Assembly: GCA_002452815.1 (NCBI GenBank)
Contig: DKFM01000001.1
Location: forward strand, 1-64,000
Reading direction: 5' to 3'
From: Rhodobacteraceae bacterium UBA6796
GTDB taxonomy: Bacteria; Pseudomonadota; Alphaproteobacteria; Rhodobacterales; Rhodobacteraceae
Length of the DNA: 64,000 nt
Shown: positions 54,235 through 63,807 of the stretch, one piece after another
How positions within the stretch are numbered: position 1 is the first letter of the stretch
How the letters are laid out: the number at the start of each line of letters is the position of its first letter
Translations under genes and position numbers: made by a program
The notes under the pieces: generated by a model
Seen by the model: only the letters and a program-made list of their open reading frames with translations
Database searches by the model: none
What the model was told of the DNA's origin: nothing

Positions 54235-56295
54235 ATGCCAGATCTGCTGATTGAACTCTTCTCCGAGGAAATCCCCGCGCGGATGCAGGCGCGGGCGCGC
54301 GAAGACCTGCGCAAGCTGGTGACCGATGGTCTGGTCGAGGCCGGGCTGCATTATGCCCATGCTGCCGCCTTCTCGACGCCGCGCCGTCTGGTGCTGGCGC
54401 TTGAGGGCCTGTCCGAGCGCAGCCCGACCCTGCGCGAGGAACGCAAGGGCCCGAGCGCAAGCGCCCCCGAAGCCGCGGTGCAGGGTTTTCTGCGTTCGAC
54501 AGGGCTGACGCTCGATCAACTGGAACTGCGCGACGACAAGAAGGGCCAGGTCTATTTCGCCGTGGTGGAAAAACCCGGCCGCGCCGCGCCCGAGATCGTG
54601 GCCGAGGTGCTGGAACGCACGATCCGCAATTTCCCCTGGCCGAAGTCGATGCGCTGGGGCGCGGGTGCGCTGCGCTGGGTCCGGCCGCTGCATTCGATCC
54701 TGTGCATCCTGACCACGGAGGCGGGCGCCGAGGTGGTGCCGCTGGAAATCGAGGGCATCGTTTCGGGCAACACGACCGAAGGCCACCGCTTCATGGCGCC
54801 GGGCCGGTTTGCCGTTTCGGGCTTTGACGATTACGCCGCGAAGCTGAAGGCCGCGAAGGTGGTGCTGGATTCGGCCGAGCGCGAAGCGATCATCTGGCAC
54901 GACGCCACGCAGATGGCCTTTGCGCGCGGGCTGGAACTGGTCGAAGACAAGGGCCTGCTGGCCGAGGTGGCGGGGCTGGTCGAATATCCCGTGGCGCTGA
55001 TGGGCGATATTGCCGATGATTTCCTGGGCCTGCCGCCCGAGGTGCTGCAGACCTCGATGAAGGAACATCAGAAGTTCTTCTCGGTCAAGAACCCGAAGAC
55101 CGGGCGGATCGAGGGCTTCGTGACCGTCGCGAACCGCGAAACCGCGGATCATGGCGCGACGATCCTGAAGGGCAACCTCAAGGTGCTGTCGGCGCGGCTG
55201 TCGGATGCGAAATTCTTCTGGGAAAACGACCTGCGGCTGGTGAAATCCGAAGGGCTGGAAGGCATGGGCGCCGGTCTGGCCAATGTGACCTTCCACAACA
55301 AGCTGGGGTCTCAGGCCGCGCGGATCGAACGGATCGAGGCGCTGGCGCGCGAGATCGCGCCGCTGGTCGGCGCCTCGCCCGATCTGGCCGCCGAAGCCGC
55401 CCGCGTGGCCAAGGCCGATCTGCGGTCGGCCATGGTGGGCGAATTCCCCGAACTGCAGGGACTGATGGGCAGCTATTACGCCCGCGCCGCGGGCCTGCCC
55501 GAGGCCGTGGCCAATGCCTGCAAGGGCCATTATTCGCCGTTGGGCCCGTCCGATGATGTGCCGACCGAGCCGGTGACGGTGGCCGTCGCGCTGGCCGACA
55601 AGATCGACACGCTGACCGGCTTCTGGGCGATTGACGAAAAGCCCACGGGCAGCAAAGACCCCTTCGCGCTGCGCCGCGCGGCGCTTGGTGTTATTCGGTT
55701 GATTTTGAACAACGATTTGCGGCTGAACCTGTCGGAATTGTTCCAAAAAGCCAACTCTGGCACAGATGCGGGCGATCTCCTCGCCTTCTTCCACGACCGC
55801 CTCAAGGTCTTCCTGAAGGATCAGAACATCCGCCACGACGTGATCGACGCCTGTCTGGCGATGCCGGGCACTGACGATCTGACGCTGCTGGTGAAACGGG
55901 CCGAGGCCCTGGGCGCGGTGCTGGCCACCGAGGATGGCGCGAACCTGATTGCGGGCTTCAAACGCGCGAACAACATTCTGGCGCAGGCCGAGGCCAAGGA
56001 TGGCGTCGAATATTCCTACGGGGCGGATGTGAAATTCGCCGAAGGCCCCGAGGAAGTGGCGCTGTTTGCCGCGCTGGATCAGGCCGAGGCGGCGATTGCG
56101 CCGGCGATGGCGGCCGAGGATTTCGCAACCGCGATGGGCGCGATGGCCGCGCTGCGCGGGCCGATCGACGCCTTCTTCACCGCCGTGCAGATCAACTCCG
56201 ACAATGAAATCGTGCGCCGCAACCGTCTGAACCTGCTGTCGCGCATTCGTCAGATCTGCCTGAGCGTGGCCGATCTGACCAAGCTGGAAGGCTGA
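54235..56295 (+). CDS. glyS: Glycyl-tRNA synthetase beta subunit
   Basis: A 686-aa beta subunit that recognises tRNA-Gly. Family segments: MPDLLIELFSEEIPARMQA at the N-terminus, FPWPKSMRWG, EGHRF-type TTEGHRFMAPG, and the HD-like VADNATEI counterpart GLMGSYYARAAG with YSPLGPSDDVPTEPV, DKIDTLTGFW and DPFALRRAALGVIRL. The C-terminal anticodon-binding part is complete. The ATG is one base after the stop of the small gene and the protein is the usual length (about 690). Confidence 0.97.
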   Translation: MPDLLIELFSEEIPARMQARAREDLRKLVTDGLVEAGLHYAHAAAFSTPRRLVLALEGLSERSPTLREERKGPSASAPEAAVQGFLRSTGLTLDQLELRDDKKGQVYFAVVEKPGRAAPEIVAEVLERTIRNFPWPKSMRWGAGALRWVRPLHSILCILTTEAGAEVVPLEIEGIVSGNTTEGHRFMAPGRFAVSGFDDYAAKLKAAKVVLDSAEREAIIWHDATQMAFARGLELVEDKGLLAEVAGLVEYPVALMGDIADDFLGLPPEVLQTSMKEHQKFFSVKNPKTGRIEGFVTVANRETADHGATILKGNLKVLSARLSDAKFFWENDLRLVKSEGLEGMGAGLANVTFHNKLGSQAARIERIEALAREIAPLVGASPDLAAEAARVAKADLRSAMVGEFPELQGLMGSYYARAAGLPEAVANACKGHYSPLGPSDDVPTEPVTVAVALADKIDTLTGFWAIDEKPTGSKDPFALRRAALGVIRLILNNDLRLNLSELFQKANSGTDAGDLLAFFHDRLKVFLKDQNIRHDVIDACLAMPGTDDLTLLVKRAEALGAVLATEDGANLIAGFKRANNILAQAEAKDGVEYSYGADVKFAEGPEEVALFAALDQAEAAIAPAMAAEDFATAMGAMAALRGPIDAFFTAVQINSDNEIVRRNRLNLLSRIRQICLSVADLTKLEG

Positions 56296-56301
56296 GTGCC
56301 G

Positions 56302-56337
56302 CCGCCCGCCCCAGATCCGGGGCGGGCGGATTTATTG
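56302..56337 (+). terminator. Rho-independent terminator after glyS
   Basis: CCGCCCGCCCC (56302-56312) pairs perfectly with GGGGCGGGCGG (56319-56329) around AGATCC, followed by ATTTATT. It is seven bases after the glyS stop. Confidence 0.9.
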
Positions 56338-56389
56338 CGGTGAATTCATCACGTTAGGTGACGCAGCGTCGTTCACCCAATTGTCGCAC

Positions 56390-56417
56390 TTGCGCGGTGC
56401 GCGTTTCCGCCTATCCT
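56390..56417 (+). promoter_or_regulatory. Candidate promoter of the PPDK-like gene
   Basis: TTGCGC (56390-56395), 16 bp, TATCCT (56412-56417), 26 bp before the ATG. The presence of a terminator just upstream means the gene needs its own promoter. The hexamer matches are partial. Confidence 0.35.
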
Positions 56418-56442
56418 GCCAAGGGACGAGGGGCATGCTGCA

Positions 56443-58986
56443 ATGCAGAAACACGCTGATTTTGCTGAATTTGTCGAGCTGACGCCGGGGGCTGCGGTCA
56501 GCCTGAACCGGCATGGCTGGCGTGCGAAATGTCTGCAGCGGCTGATCCGGCTTGATCTGCCGGTGCCGCGGACGGTGGCGCTGCCGTGCGAAACGGTGCG
56601 AGCGATCGCGGCGGGGCAGATGCCCGATACCCAGGCCCTGGCGGCGATCTTCGGGCCTGACCTGCTGGTGTCGGTGCGCTCCAGCCCGGAAAACCCCGAA
56701 TGGGGCGGGCCGGGAACGGTGCTCAATGTCGGCATGAACGACGCGATGCATGCGATCCTGACCGACAGCCACGGGCGCGAGGCGGCCGATGCGCTGTATC
56801 TGCGGTTCGTGCAGAATTACGCGACCCATGTCGCCCGGCTCGACCCCGACATGTTTCATGCCGAGCCGGGGCCGCAGGCGCTGAGCGCCGCGCTGGCGGC
56901 CTATCGCGCGGAAACGGACGAAGATTTCCCGCAATCCCCCGCACGCCAGCTGGCCGAGGTGCTGCGCTCTATGGCGCGCGCCTGGGAGGGCACGACCGCG
57001 CGGCTGCTGCGTCAGGCCAAGGGTGCGCCGCTGGAGGCGGTGCTGGGCCTGGTGGTGCAGGAAATGGCGCTTGGCATCGGGCCGGGGCTGTCCGGTTCGG
57101 GCACGATCCAGTTCGTCGACAGCGTGACGGGCCTGCCGCAGATCACGGGGCGGTTCCGGGGGCAAAGCCAGGGTCGCAAGGCCTCGGTCGAGACGCTGTT
57201 TCTGACGCAGGACCCGCGCGGTGCCTCGCTGGAAGAGGCCGCGCCGGCGGTGTTCGAGGAATTGCGCCATTACGGCGCCGCCTGTCGCGCCAAGCTGCGC
57301 GAAGAAATGCAGCTGGAATTCGCGGTCGAGGGCGGCAAGGTTGCGGTGATCGACGCGGTGCGGGTGGTGCGCAGTTCGCGCGCCTCGGTCAAGATCGCGG
57401 TCGCACTGGCGAGCGACGGGATCATCTCGCGCGAGGATGCGTTGCTGCGGGTCGAACCTCGCGCGTTGAGCGAATTGCTGCACTATCAGGTCGATCCGCG
57501 CGCCGCGCGCGACCGTCTGGCACTGGGCATTCCGGCCAGCCCGGGGGCGGCGACCGGCAAGATCGTCTTCACGGCCGCCGCGGCCCAGGCCAGTGCCGCG
57601 CGGGACGAACCCTGCATTCTGGTGCGCCGTGAAACCTCGCCCGAGGATATTCGGGGCATGCATGCGGCGGTGGCCGTGCTGACCGAACGCGGCGGCGTGA
57701 CCAGCCATGCGGCGGTGATCGCCCGCGGTCTGGGCCTGCCCTGCATCGTGGGCTGCACGGATATTCAGATCAACGGGCGCGACCGCACCTTGCGGGGACC
57801 CAAGGGCCGGATCTTCCGCGAGGGCGAGGTCATCACCGTCGACGGCACCAGCGGCGAGGTTCTGGTGGGCGCGGCCGAGATGCTGGAACCCGCGCTGGAC
57901 GATGCCTTCCGCACATTGCTGCGGTGGGCCGACAATGTGCGCGACATCGGCGTGCGCGCCAATGCCGACACGCCCGACGACGCCCGCACCGCGCGGATGT
58001 TCGAGGCCGAGGGTATCGGTCTGGCCCGGACCGAGCACATGTTCTTTGACGAAGATCGTCTGACGGTGATGCGCGAGATGATCTTTGCCGATACCGCCAA
58101 CGACCGGCGCATCGCGCTGGAGCGGCTGCTGCCGATGCAGCGGGCCGACTTCATGGCGCTGTTTGACATCATGGCGGGGCTGCCGGTCTGTATCCGGCTG
58201 TTCGACCCGCCGCTGCATGAATTCCTGCCGCATGATCGCGAAGGCATGCGCGAACTGGCCGAGGCGCTGGATCGTCCGCTGTCCGAGGTGACGCGCCGGG
58301 TCGAGGCGCTGAGCGAATTCAACCCGATGCTGGGGATGCGCGGTGTGCGGCTGGGTGTGACCGTGCCGGAAATCTATGACATGCAGGTGCGCGCGATCTT
58401 CGAGGCGACGATCGAGGCCAGCAAGCGCGGCGCCCCCGTTGTGCCCGAAATCATGATCCCGCTGGTTTCCGCCTCGCGCGAGGTGGAAATCGTCAAGACC
58501 CGGATCGATTCTGTCGCGGCGGCGGTGAAGACCGAGATGAAGGCCGATTTCACCTATCGCCTGGGGGTGATGGTGGAAACGCCGCGTGCGGCCCTGCGGG
58601 CGGGCGAGATCGCCGAGCACGCGCATTTCCTGTCTTTCGGCACCAACGACCTGACGCAGATGACCTATGGCCTGTCGCGCGACGACGCCGGGCGGTTCAT
58701 GTCGAACTACGTCAATCAGGGGGTCTATGCCGAGGACCCGTTCCACATTCTGGACGTCGAGGGCGTGGGCGAGTTGCTGTTGATCGGGGCCGGGCGCGGT
58801 CGCGCCGCGCGCCCGGATGTGACGATTTCGGTCTGTGGCGAGCATGGCGGCAACCCCGAATCAATCGCCTTCTGCCGCGCTGCGGGCTTCGATTATGTGT
58901 CCTGTTCGCCGTTCCGGGTGCCGGTTGCGCGGCTGGCGGCGGCACATTTTGCACTGTTGGCCCCCAAGGGCCGAAGCGGTCTGTAA
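56443..58986 (+). CDS. PPDK-like PEP-utilising enzyme with reduced ATP-binding half
   Basis: An 847-aa protein with pyruvate phosphate dikinase architecture. The swivelling phosphohistidine domain has GGVTSHAAVIARGLGLPC (His422) and the C-terminal PEP/pyruvate barrel has GIGLARTEHMFF, LFDPPLHEFLP, NPMLGMRGVRLG and the acid-base Cys798 in SVCGEHGGNP. The N-terminal ATP-grasp half is abnormal: the GGKGANLAEM loop of PPDK is missing, LVSVRSSPENPEW keeps only part of the VRSGA motif, and the QTR segment of the ATP site reads IDAVR. The ATG at 56443 is used. Either a divergent dikinase or a phosphotransferase that no longer uses ATP normally. Monocistronic between glyS and the cell-wall hydrolase. 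Confidence 0.85.
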   Translation: MQKHADFAEFVELTPGAAVSLNRHGWRAKCLQRLIRLDLPVPRTVALPCETVRAIAAGQMPDTQALAAIFGPDLLVSVRSSPENPEWGGPGTVLNVGMNDAMHAILTDSHGREAADALYLRFVQNYATHVARLDPDMFHAEPGPQALSAALAAYRAETDEDFPQSPARQLAEVLRSMARAWEGTTARLLRQAKGAPLEAVLGLVVQEMALGIGPGLSGSGTIQFVDSVTGLPQITGRFRGQSQGRKASVETLFLTQDPRGASLEEAAPAVFEELRHYGAACRAKLREEMQLEFAVEGGKVAVIDAVRVVRSSRASVKIAVALASDGIISREDALLRVEPRALSELLHYQVDPRAARDRLALGIPASPGAATGKIVFTAAAAQASAARDEPCILVRRETSPEDIRGMHAAVAVLTERGGVTSHAAVIARGLGLPCIVGCTDIQINGRDRTLRGPKGRIFREGEVITVDGTSGEVLVGAAEMLEPALDDAFRTLLRWADNVRDIGVRANADTPDDARTARMFEAEGIGLARTEHMFFDEDRLTVMREMIFADTANDRRIALERLLPMQRADFMALFDIMAGLPVCIRLFDPPLHEFLPHDREGMRELAEALDRPLSEVTRRVEALSEFNPMLGMRGVRLGVTVPEIYDMQVRAIFEATIEASKRGAPVVPEIMIPLVSASREVEIVKTRIDSVAAAVKTEMKADFTYRLGVMVETPRAALRAGEIAEHAHFLSFGTNDLTQMTYGLSRDDAGRFMSNYVNQGVYAEDPFHILDVEGVGELLLIGAGRGRAARPDVTISVCGEHGGNPESIAFCRAAGFDYVSCSPFRVPVARLAAAHFALLAPKGRSGL

Positions 58987-59211
58987 TTCTTGCGCCGCCT
59001 CTCTGATTCCTCTGGTGTTTTCAAAAACTTGCAGGTATCGGCAAAGAGTTCCCGACGGGCATGAGTCGTCCGGGGGCTAAGCGGGAATCCGCCACTTTTG
59101 TGGGCGGAATTGCCTGTCTTTTTGCCGAAAGGTGGACATCTTAACGTTTTTTCGGTTATGGCGCTGCGGTCGCGGCTCTGGCCGGGGCGATGTCCTTATC
59201 GGAAGATACAC

Positions 59212-59886
59212 ATGTCAGTGCTGAAAAGCTGGACGGGGGGCGCGATGCTCCTCCTGGCCCTTGCCGGAGGCTTGCGTGCCGAAGTTACGGTAAGCCAGTC
59301 GAACGATCCCACCGCGACGGAGCAGGGGCTCCTGTCGGCGTTGTGGCAGGAACGCAGCGCCCTGGGCGCGGTCACCGCCAAGCGGATCTCTGCAATCACC
59401 ACCGCCCCGAAGGCGGCACGAAAAACCGGCGCGGCGCCGGCAATCACCGCACAGTGGCTGGCCAGCCAGCCGGTGCCCACGGGGGGCGAGCAATTCCAGT
59501 GCCTGGCCTCGGTGCTGTATCACGAGGCCCGTGGCGAAAGCCTGGAAGGCCAGATCGCGGTGGCCGAAGTGGTGCTGAACCGCGTCGACGATGTGCAGTT
59601 CCCGGGCACTGTTTGCGGTGTCGTGCATCAGGGCAACAACCGCGGCTGTCAGTTCAGCTGGACCTGCGATGGCCGCTCTGACGTTGTGCGCGACCGGCAG
59701 GCCTATGCCCAGGTGGCCAAGGTCGCCCGGGCAATGCTGGATGGCGCGCCGCGCGATCTGACCGAGGGCGCGACCTATTTCCATACCCCCGCCGTGCGCC
59801 CGAGCTGGTCGCGGCGTTTCGTGCAGACCACGCGGATCGGGGCGCATATCTTCTATCGCAAGCCGGTGCAGACGGCTTCGAACTGA
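59212..59886 (+). CDS. SleB/CwlJ-type cell-wall hydrolase
   Basis: A 224-aa exported protein. N-terminal signal segment (MLLLALAGGLRAE), then a variable linker, then a Hydrolase_2 (SleB) domain from residue 100: QCLASVLYHEARGES with the catalytic Glu, GQIAVAEVVLNRVD, QFSWTCDG and ATYFHTP. These enzymes are lytic transglycosylases or amidases of peptidoglycan. It is preceded by a 225-bp spacer with AT-rich TTTTTGCCGAAAGG and TTAACGTTTTTT stretches (probable promoter) and followed by a terminator. The ATG at 59212 is chosen because upstream frame residues are Arg-rich and lack a signal peptide. Confidence 0.87.
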   Translation: MSVLKSWTGGAMLLLALAGGLRAEVTVSQSNDPTATEQGLLSALWQERSALGAVTAKRISAITTAPKAARKTGAAPAITAQWLASQPVPTGGEQFQCLASVLYHEARGESLEGQIAVAEVVLNRVDDVQFPGTVCGVVHQGNNRGCQFSWTCDGRSDVVRDRQAYAQVAKVARAMLDGAPRDLTEGATYFHTPAVRPSWSRRFVQTTRIGAHIFYRKPVQTASN

Positions 59887-59916
59887 GGTCGCGGATCGGC
59901 GCGCAGATGACGTTTC

Positions 59917-59942
59917 GGGGTGGGCCTTGGCCCGCCCCTTTC
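59917..59942 (+). terminator. Rho-independent terminator after the cell-wall hydrolase
   Basis: GGGGTGGGC (59917-59925) pairs with GCCCGCCCC (59930-59938) with one wobble, around CTTG, followed by TTTC. It is 30 bp after the hydrolase stop. Confidence 0.8.
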
Positions 59943-59973
59943 GTATTGTGGCGCCAAGCAACACGAGACCCCG

Positions 59974-60891
59974 ATGACCTCTGACACCTCTTTGGCCTTT
60001 GCCCACCCGGAAGAACGCGCGCTGGCGTCGGCCCCGGCTGACCCACGCGACCGGATCAGCCTGCGCGATCATATCGTCGAGGCCGACATCGGCGCCTTTC
60101 AGCAAGAGCGCGGGCATGTTCAGCGGCTGCGTTTCAACGTGGTGGTCGAGGTGCGCCCCGCGCCCGCGCCGCTGGATGACGACGTGGATCGCATCCTGTC
60201 CTACGACCGCCTGACCGAAGCGATCGCGGCCGAACTGGCGGCTGAGCGGCTGAACTTGCTGGAAACGCTGGCCGAGCGGGTGGCCGAGCGGATTTTGGCC
60301 GAACCACAGGCGATGCGCGTCTTCGTGCGGATCGAGAAGCTGGATCGCGGCCCCGGCGCGCTTGGGGTCGAGATCGTGCGCGCGCGCGCCAGCCAGCCGG
60401 TGCGCCTGGGCGATGAGACCGGGGCCGAGGCGCTGCATCCGGTGGTGGCCTATCTGTCGAATGCCGCGATTGCGGCGCCCGATCTGGCCGCGCGGCTGGA
60501 CGTGCTGCAGGCCGCGGGTGTGCCGGTCATTCTGACTGTCGGTCTGCCCGAAGGCGGTGTGCCGCAAACCGGGCAGCGCCCGACGCAGCGCCGCATCGAC
60601 CTGCTGGCGATTGAGCAGAACGCCTGGGTGCTGGCGTCCCGCGATCCGCGCTGCGTGGTGGTTGCGACCCGGACCGAGATCGACTGGGCGATGAAGCACG
60701 GGCAGATGGTGGTCTGGGCTCCTTCGAAGATCGTTCTGGACGCGGTCGACGGGCCGAAAGGGGCGGTGGGCGATGCAGTGGCGCTGGCGCTGTGGCTGGC
60801 CGAGCAGATGGCGGCCACGCAGCTGGAACTTCACGGGGATGTTTCAGCCCCGGCAGGAAGCCGCGTGCCGGTGACCCGCGTCGATCCGTGA
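59974..60891 (+). CDS. folB: Dihydroneopterin aldolase-like protein with long C-terminal extension
   Basis: FolB cleaves 7,8-dihydroneopterin to 6-hydroxymethyl-dihydropterin in folate synthesis. Residues about 25-140 form the tunnelling-fold domain: DRISLRDHIVEADIGAFQQE, RLRFNVVVEV, DRILSYDRLTEAI, LLETLAERVAERIL and FVRIEKLDR. Normal FolB is about 120 aa and this is 305. The last 165 residues (about 140-305) are extra, with alternating beta/alpha pattern (HPVVAYLSNAAIAAPDLAARL, VVVATRTEIDWAMKHGQMVV, SKIVLDAVDGPKGAVGDAVAL) but no domain I can name. It starts with ATG 59974 and is 38 bp before folP, consistent with one folate operon folB-folP-glmM. Confidence 0.86.
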   Translation: MTSDTSLAFAHPEERALASAPADPRDRISLRDHIVEADIGAFQQERGHVQRLRFNVVVEVRPAPAPLDDDVDRILSYDRLTEAIAAELAAERLNLLETLAERVAERILAEPQAMRVFVRIEKLDRGPGALGVEIVRARASQPVRLGDETGAEALHPVVAYLSNAAIAAPDLAARLDVLQAAGVPVILTVGLPEGGVPQTGQRPTQRRIDLLAIEQNAWVLASRDPRCVVVATRTEIDWAMKHGQMVVWAPSKIVLDAVDGPKGAVGDAVALALWLAEQMAATQLELHGDVSAPAGSRVPVTRVDP

Positions 60892-60929
60892 GCCTTGCCA
60901 AGCCCCGCCTCTTGGGGTGAAAGGGGCGC

Positions 60930-61949
60930 ATGGAAAAGCTGTATTACCGCCCGCTGGTGCAAACCGATGCCGCCCGCCCCGATGATGCCCTGCGCCTGGC
61001 CGGGGGCTGGGGCTGGTTCGATACGGTCGAACGGATCGCCCGTGGTGGCACGCGCGAACTGATCCCGGCAAGCCACCTGCCCGAAGAGGTGGCCGAGCGG
61101 CTGACCGCACGGCGCGCCCCGGTGGCCGGGATGGGCATGGAACGCCCCAAGATCATGGGCATCCTGAACCTGACGCCCGACAGTTTCTCGGATGGCGGGC
61201 GGTTCGACGCGCCCGAGGTTGCGCTGCAGCGCGCGCAGGATCTGGTTGCGGCTGGTGCCGATATTCTGGACATCGGGGGTGAATCCACCCGCCCGGGCGC
61301 GCAGGAAGTGCCCGAGGACGAGGAAATCGAACGCACCGCCCCGGTGATCGCCGCATTGCGAGACGAGGGGTTTGCGGCACCCATTTCGATCGACACCCGC
61401 AAGGCGATGGTCGGCGACGCCGCAGTCGAGGCGGGGGCCGATATGCTCAATGACGTATCGGCGATGGAGTTCGATCCGGCGATGGCCGAACTGGCGGCGA
61501 TCACCGGCCTGCCGATCTGCCTGATGCATGCACAAGGCCTGCCCGAAACCATGCAGGACGACCCGGACTATGGCGATGTACTGCTGGATGTGTACGATTA
61601 TCTTGAGGAGCGCGTGGCGATGGCCGAGGCCAATGGCATCGCGCGCGAGCGGATCGTCGTCGATCCCGGCATCGGCTTTGGCAAGACGCTGCAACACAAT
61701 CTGACGCTGCTGCGCGGGCTAAGCCTGTTTCACGGGCTGGGCTGCCCCGTGCTGCTGGGCGTGTCGCGCAAGCGTTTCATCGGCACGATCGGCGGGACCG
61801 AGGCGGCGACGGATCGTGGCCCGGGCACCTTGGCGGTGACCCTGGCCGGGGTGGCGCAGGGCGCACAGATCCACCGTGTGCATGATGTGCGTGAAATCGC
61901 GCAAGGCCTGCGGCTTTGGCGCGCAATAACAGAAGGTTACGAGTCATGA
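60930..61949 (+). CDS. folP: Dihydropteroate synthase FolP with N-terminal extension
   Basis: Joins p-aminobenzoate to hydroxymethyl-dihydropterin pyrophosphate. The TIM barrel begins near residue 72 with [18 protein letters not shown] and continues with [47 protein letters not shown] and GVSRKRFIG, all diagnostic. Residues 1-70 ([32 protein letters not shown]) are an extension absent in E. coli FolP (282 aa) and present in a subset of alphaproteobacteria. It overlaps glmM by four bases, as in the folP-glmM pair of many proteobacteria. Confidence 0.95.
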   Translation: MEKLYYRPLVQTDAARPDDALRLAGGWGWFDTVERIARGGTRELIPASHLPEEVAERLTARRAPVAGMGMERPKIMGILNLTPDSFSDGGRFDAPEVALQRAQDLVAAGADILDIGGESTRPGAQEVPEDEEIERTAPVIAALRDEGFAAPISIDTRKAMVGDAAVEAGADMLNDVSAMEFDPAMAELAAITGLPICLMHAQGLPETMQDDPDYGDVLLDVYDYLEERVAMAEANGIARERIVVDPGIGFGKTLQHNLTLLRGLSLFHGLGCPVLLGVSRKRFIGTIGGTEAATDRGPGTLAVTLAGVAQGAQIHRVHDVREIAQGLRLWRAITEGYES

Positions 61950-63292
61950 GCAGGAAGCTTTTCGGCACGGATGGGGTGCGTGGGCAGGCCAACAGCTGGC
62001 CGATGACCGCCGATATGGCGCTGCGCCTGGGCGCCGCCGCGGGGCGCTATTTCCGCCGTGACAGCGGCAATGGGCATCGTGTGGTGATCGGCAAGGACAC
62101 GCGGCTGTCGGGCTACATGCTGGAAAACGCGCTGACGGCGGGGCTGACCTCGACCGGCATGAACGTGCTGCTGCTGGGGCCGGTGCCGACGCCGGCGGTC
62201 GGGTTTCTGACGCGCTCGATGCGGGCCGATCTGGGGATCATGATCTCGGCCAGTCATAACCCGGCAAAAGATAACGGAATCAAGTTCTTCGGTCCCGATG
62301 GCTTCAAGCTGTCGGACGAGGCCGAAGCCGAGATCGAGGCGATCGTCGCAGGCGAGATTGCCCCGGCGCAGCCGCAGAATATCGGGCGTGCGAAACGTAT
62401 CGAAGACGGGCGCGGACGCTATGTCGAATATGCGAAAACCACCTTTCCGGGGCGTGGGCGCCTGTCGGGGCTGAAGGTCGTGGTCGACTGCGCCAATGGC
62501 GCCGCCTACAAGGCCGCGCCCGAGGTGCTGTGGGAACTGGGCTGCGAGGTCATTCCCGTCGGGGTTTCCCCCAACGGACTAAATATCAATGAAAATTGTG
62601 GATCGACTTACACAAGGACCGCCGCCGAGGCGGTCGTGGCCCATGGTGCCGATCTGGGGATTTCACTGGATGGCGATGCCGACCGGGTGATGATTCTGGA
62701 TGAAACCGGGCGTGTGGCCGACGGCGATCAGATCATGGCGCTGTTCGCCCGCCGCTGGGCCGAGGCCGGGCGTCTACGCGGTGGTGCGCTGGTCGCGACG
62801 GTGATGTCGAACCTTGGGCTGGAGCGATTCTTGCAGGGCCATGGGCTGCGGCTGGAACGCACCAATGTCGGCGACCGCTATGTGGTCGAGCGGATGCGCG
62901 CGGGCGGGTTCAACCTGGGTGGCGAGCAATCGGGCCATATCGTAATGACCGATTACGCGACCACCGGCGACGGGCTGATGGCGGGGCTGCAGTTCCTGCT
63001 GGCGATGGCCGAGACGGGGCTGCGGGCCTCGGATCTGGTCAGGCAGTTCGAAACCGTGCCGCAAATGTTGAAAAACGTGCGGTATCAGGCGGGGCAAGAA
63101 CCGCTGAACGCAGAAAATGTTCGAAAAGTGATCGCTGCGGCCGAGGCCGACCTGGCCGGGCAGGGCCGTTTGCTGATCCGCAAATCGGGCACCGAGCCGC
63201 TGATCCGGGTGATGGCCGAATGCGAGGACGAGACGATCTTGCAAGCCGCCGTCGAAAGCATCGTGGCTGCGGTCGAGGCCGAAACGGCGTAA
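61946..63292 (+). CDS. glmM: Phosphoglucosamine mutase GlmM
   Basis: Converts glucosamine 6-phosphate to glucosamine 1-phosphate, a precursor of peptidoglycan and LPS. The 448-aa alpha-D-phosphohexomutase has catalytic Ser103 in [17 protein letters not shown], the metal loop DGDADRVM, the sugar-recognition loop GGEQSGHIV and the phosphate-binding [12 protein letters not shown]. It begins inside the folP stop (ATGA). Confidence 0.97.
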   Translation: MSRKLFGTDGVRGQANSWPMTADMALRLGAAAGRYFRRDSGNGHRVVIGKDTRLSGYMLENALTAGLTSTGMNVLLLGPVPTPAVGFLTRSMRADLGIMISASHNPAKDNGIKFFGPDGFKLSDEAEAEIEAIVAGEIAPAQPQNIGRAKRIEDGRGRYVEYAKTTFPGRGRLSGLKVVVDCANGAAYKAAPEVLWELGCEVIPVGVSPNGLNINENCGSTYTRTAAEAVVAHGADLGISLDGDADRVMILDETGRVADGDQIMALFARRWAEAGRLRGGALVATVMSNLGLERFLQGHGLRLERTNVGDRYVVERMRAGGFNLGGEQSGHIVMTDYATTGDGLMAGLQFLLAMAETGLRASDLVRQFETVPQMLKNVRYQAGQEPLNAENVRKVIAAAEADLAGQGRLLIRKSGTEPLIRVMAECEDETILQAAVESIVAAVEAETA

Positions 63293-63337
63293 CGGACGCC
63301 GCCCCTCGGCCCGGAGTAGTTGAAGGCCTGGAACGGG

Positions 63338-63727
63338 TTAGCGGGTGAAGCTCACCCAGACAAAGCTGAGGAGCGCGGTGGCTTCGGCCGCAGTCCACAG
63401 CACCCCGAACCAGCGCCAGCCTTTCGGGCCGGGTGTGCTCAGCGTGCTGGCGATCAGGGCGCGCAGCACGGCCACACGGTAAAGGCCCAGCAGGGCAAGA
63501 CTGCCGGTGACCACGGGGGCCAGGGCGCCGGGCGCAAATTTCGCCACAAAGAACACCAGCATGACCAAGGCGGGCACCACCCACAGCAAAATGCCGTAAT
63601 TGCCGACCCAGAATGTGTCGCCGGGTGCCAGCCTGCCAGAGAATAGCCGTCCAAACCATTGCGGGGTAAAGATTTTCGCGCGCTCCGCCTCGATGGCGTC
63701 CAGCTGTGATTGGGGCATGTCGTGCAT
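63338..63727 (-). CDS. Small membrane protein of unknown function
   Basis: A 129-aa protein with an N-terminal soluble part (MHDMPQSQLDAIEAERAKI) and three predicted helices: ILLWVVPALVMLVFFVAKF, LAPVVTGSLALLGLYRVAVL and WTAAEATALLSFVWVSF. No family recognised. It begins at ATG 63727, 80 bp downstream of the ilvC stop on the same strand but separated from it by the ilvC terminator, and converges on glmM. Codon use and hydropathy are gene-like. Confidence 0.7.
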   Translation of the reverse strand: MHDMPQSQLDAIEAERAKIFTPQWFGRLFSGRLAPGDTFWVGNYGILLWVVPALVMLVFFVAKFAPGALAPVVTGSLALLGLYRVAVLRALIASTLSTPGPKGWRWFGVLWTAAEATALLSFVWVSFTR

Positions 63728-63760
63728 CGCGCTCTCCTGTGCTGGGGCGAGGGTAAAAGC

Positions 63761-63785
63761 AAAAGGGGCGCCCCGCAAGGCGCCC
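63761..63785 (-). terminator. Rho-independent terminator of ilvC
   Basis: On the minus strand GGGCGCC (63779-63785) pairs with GGCGCCC (63766-63772) around a short loop, followed by CTTTTGCTTTT. It lies 22 bp after the ilvC stop. Confidence 0.88.
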
Positions 63786-63807
63786 CCGGATGTCAGATCG
63801 CCGCGGA

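Noticed and set aside
56332..58845. Minus-strand open frame (837 codons) over the PPDK-like gene
   Set aside because: Antisense shadow with Arg/His-rich composition and no family match, covering all conserved PPDK motifs on the plus strand.
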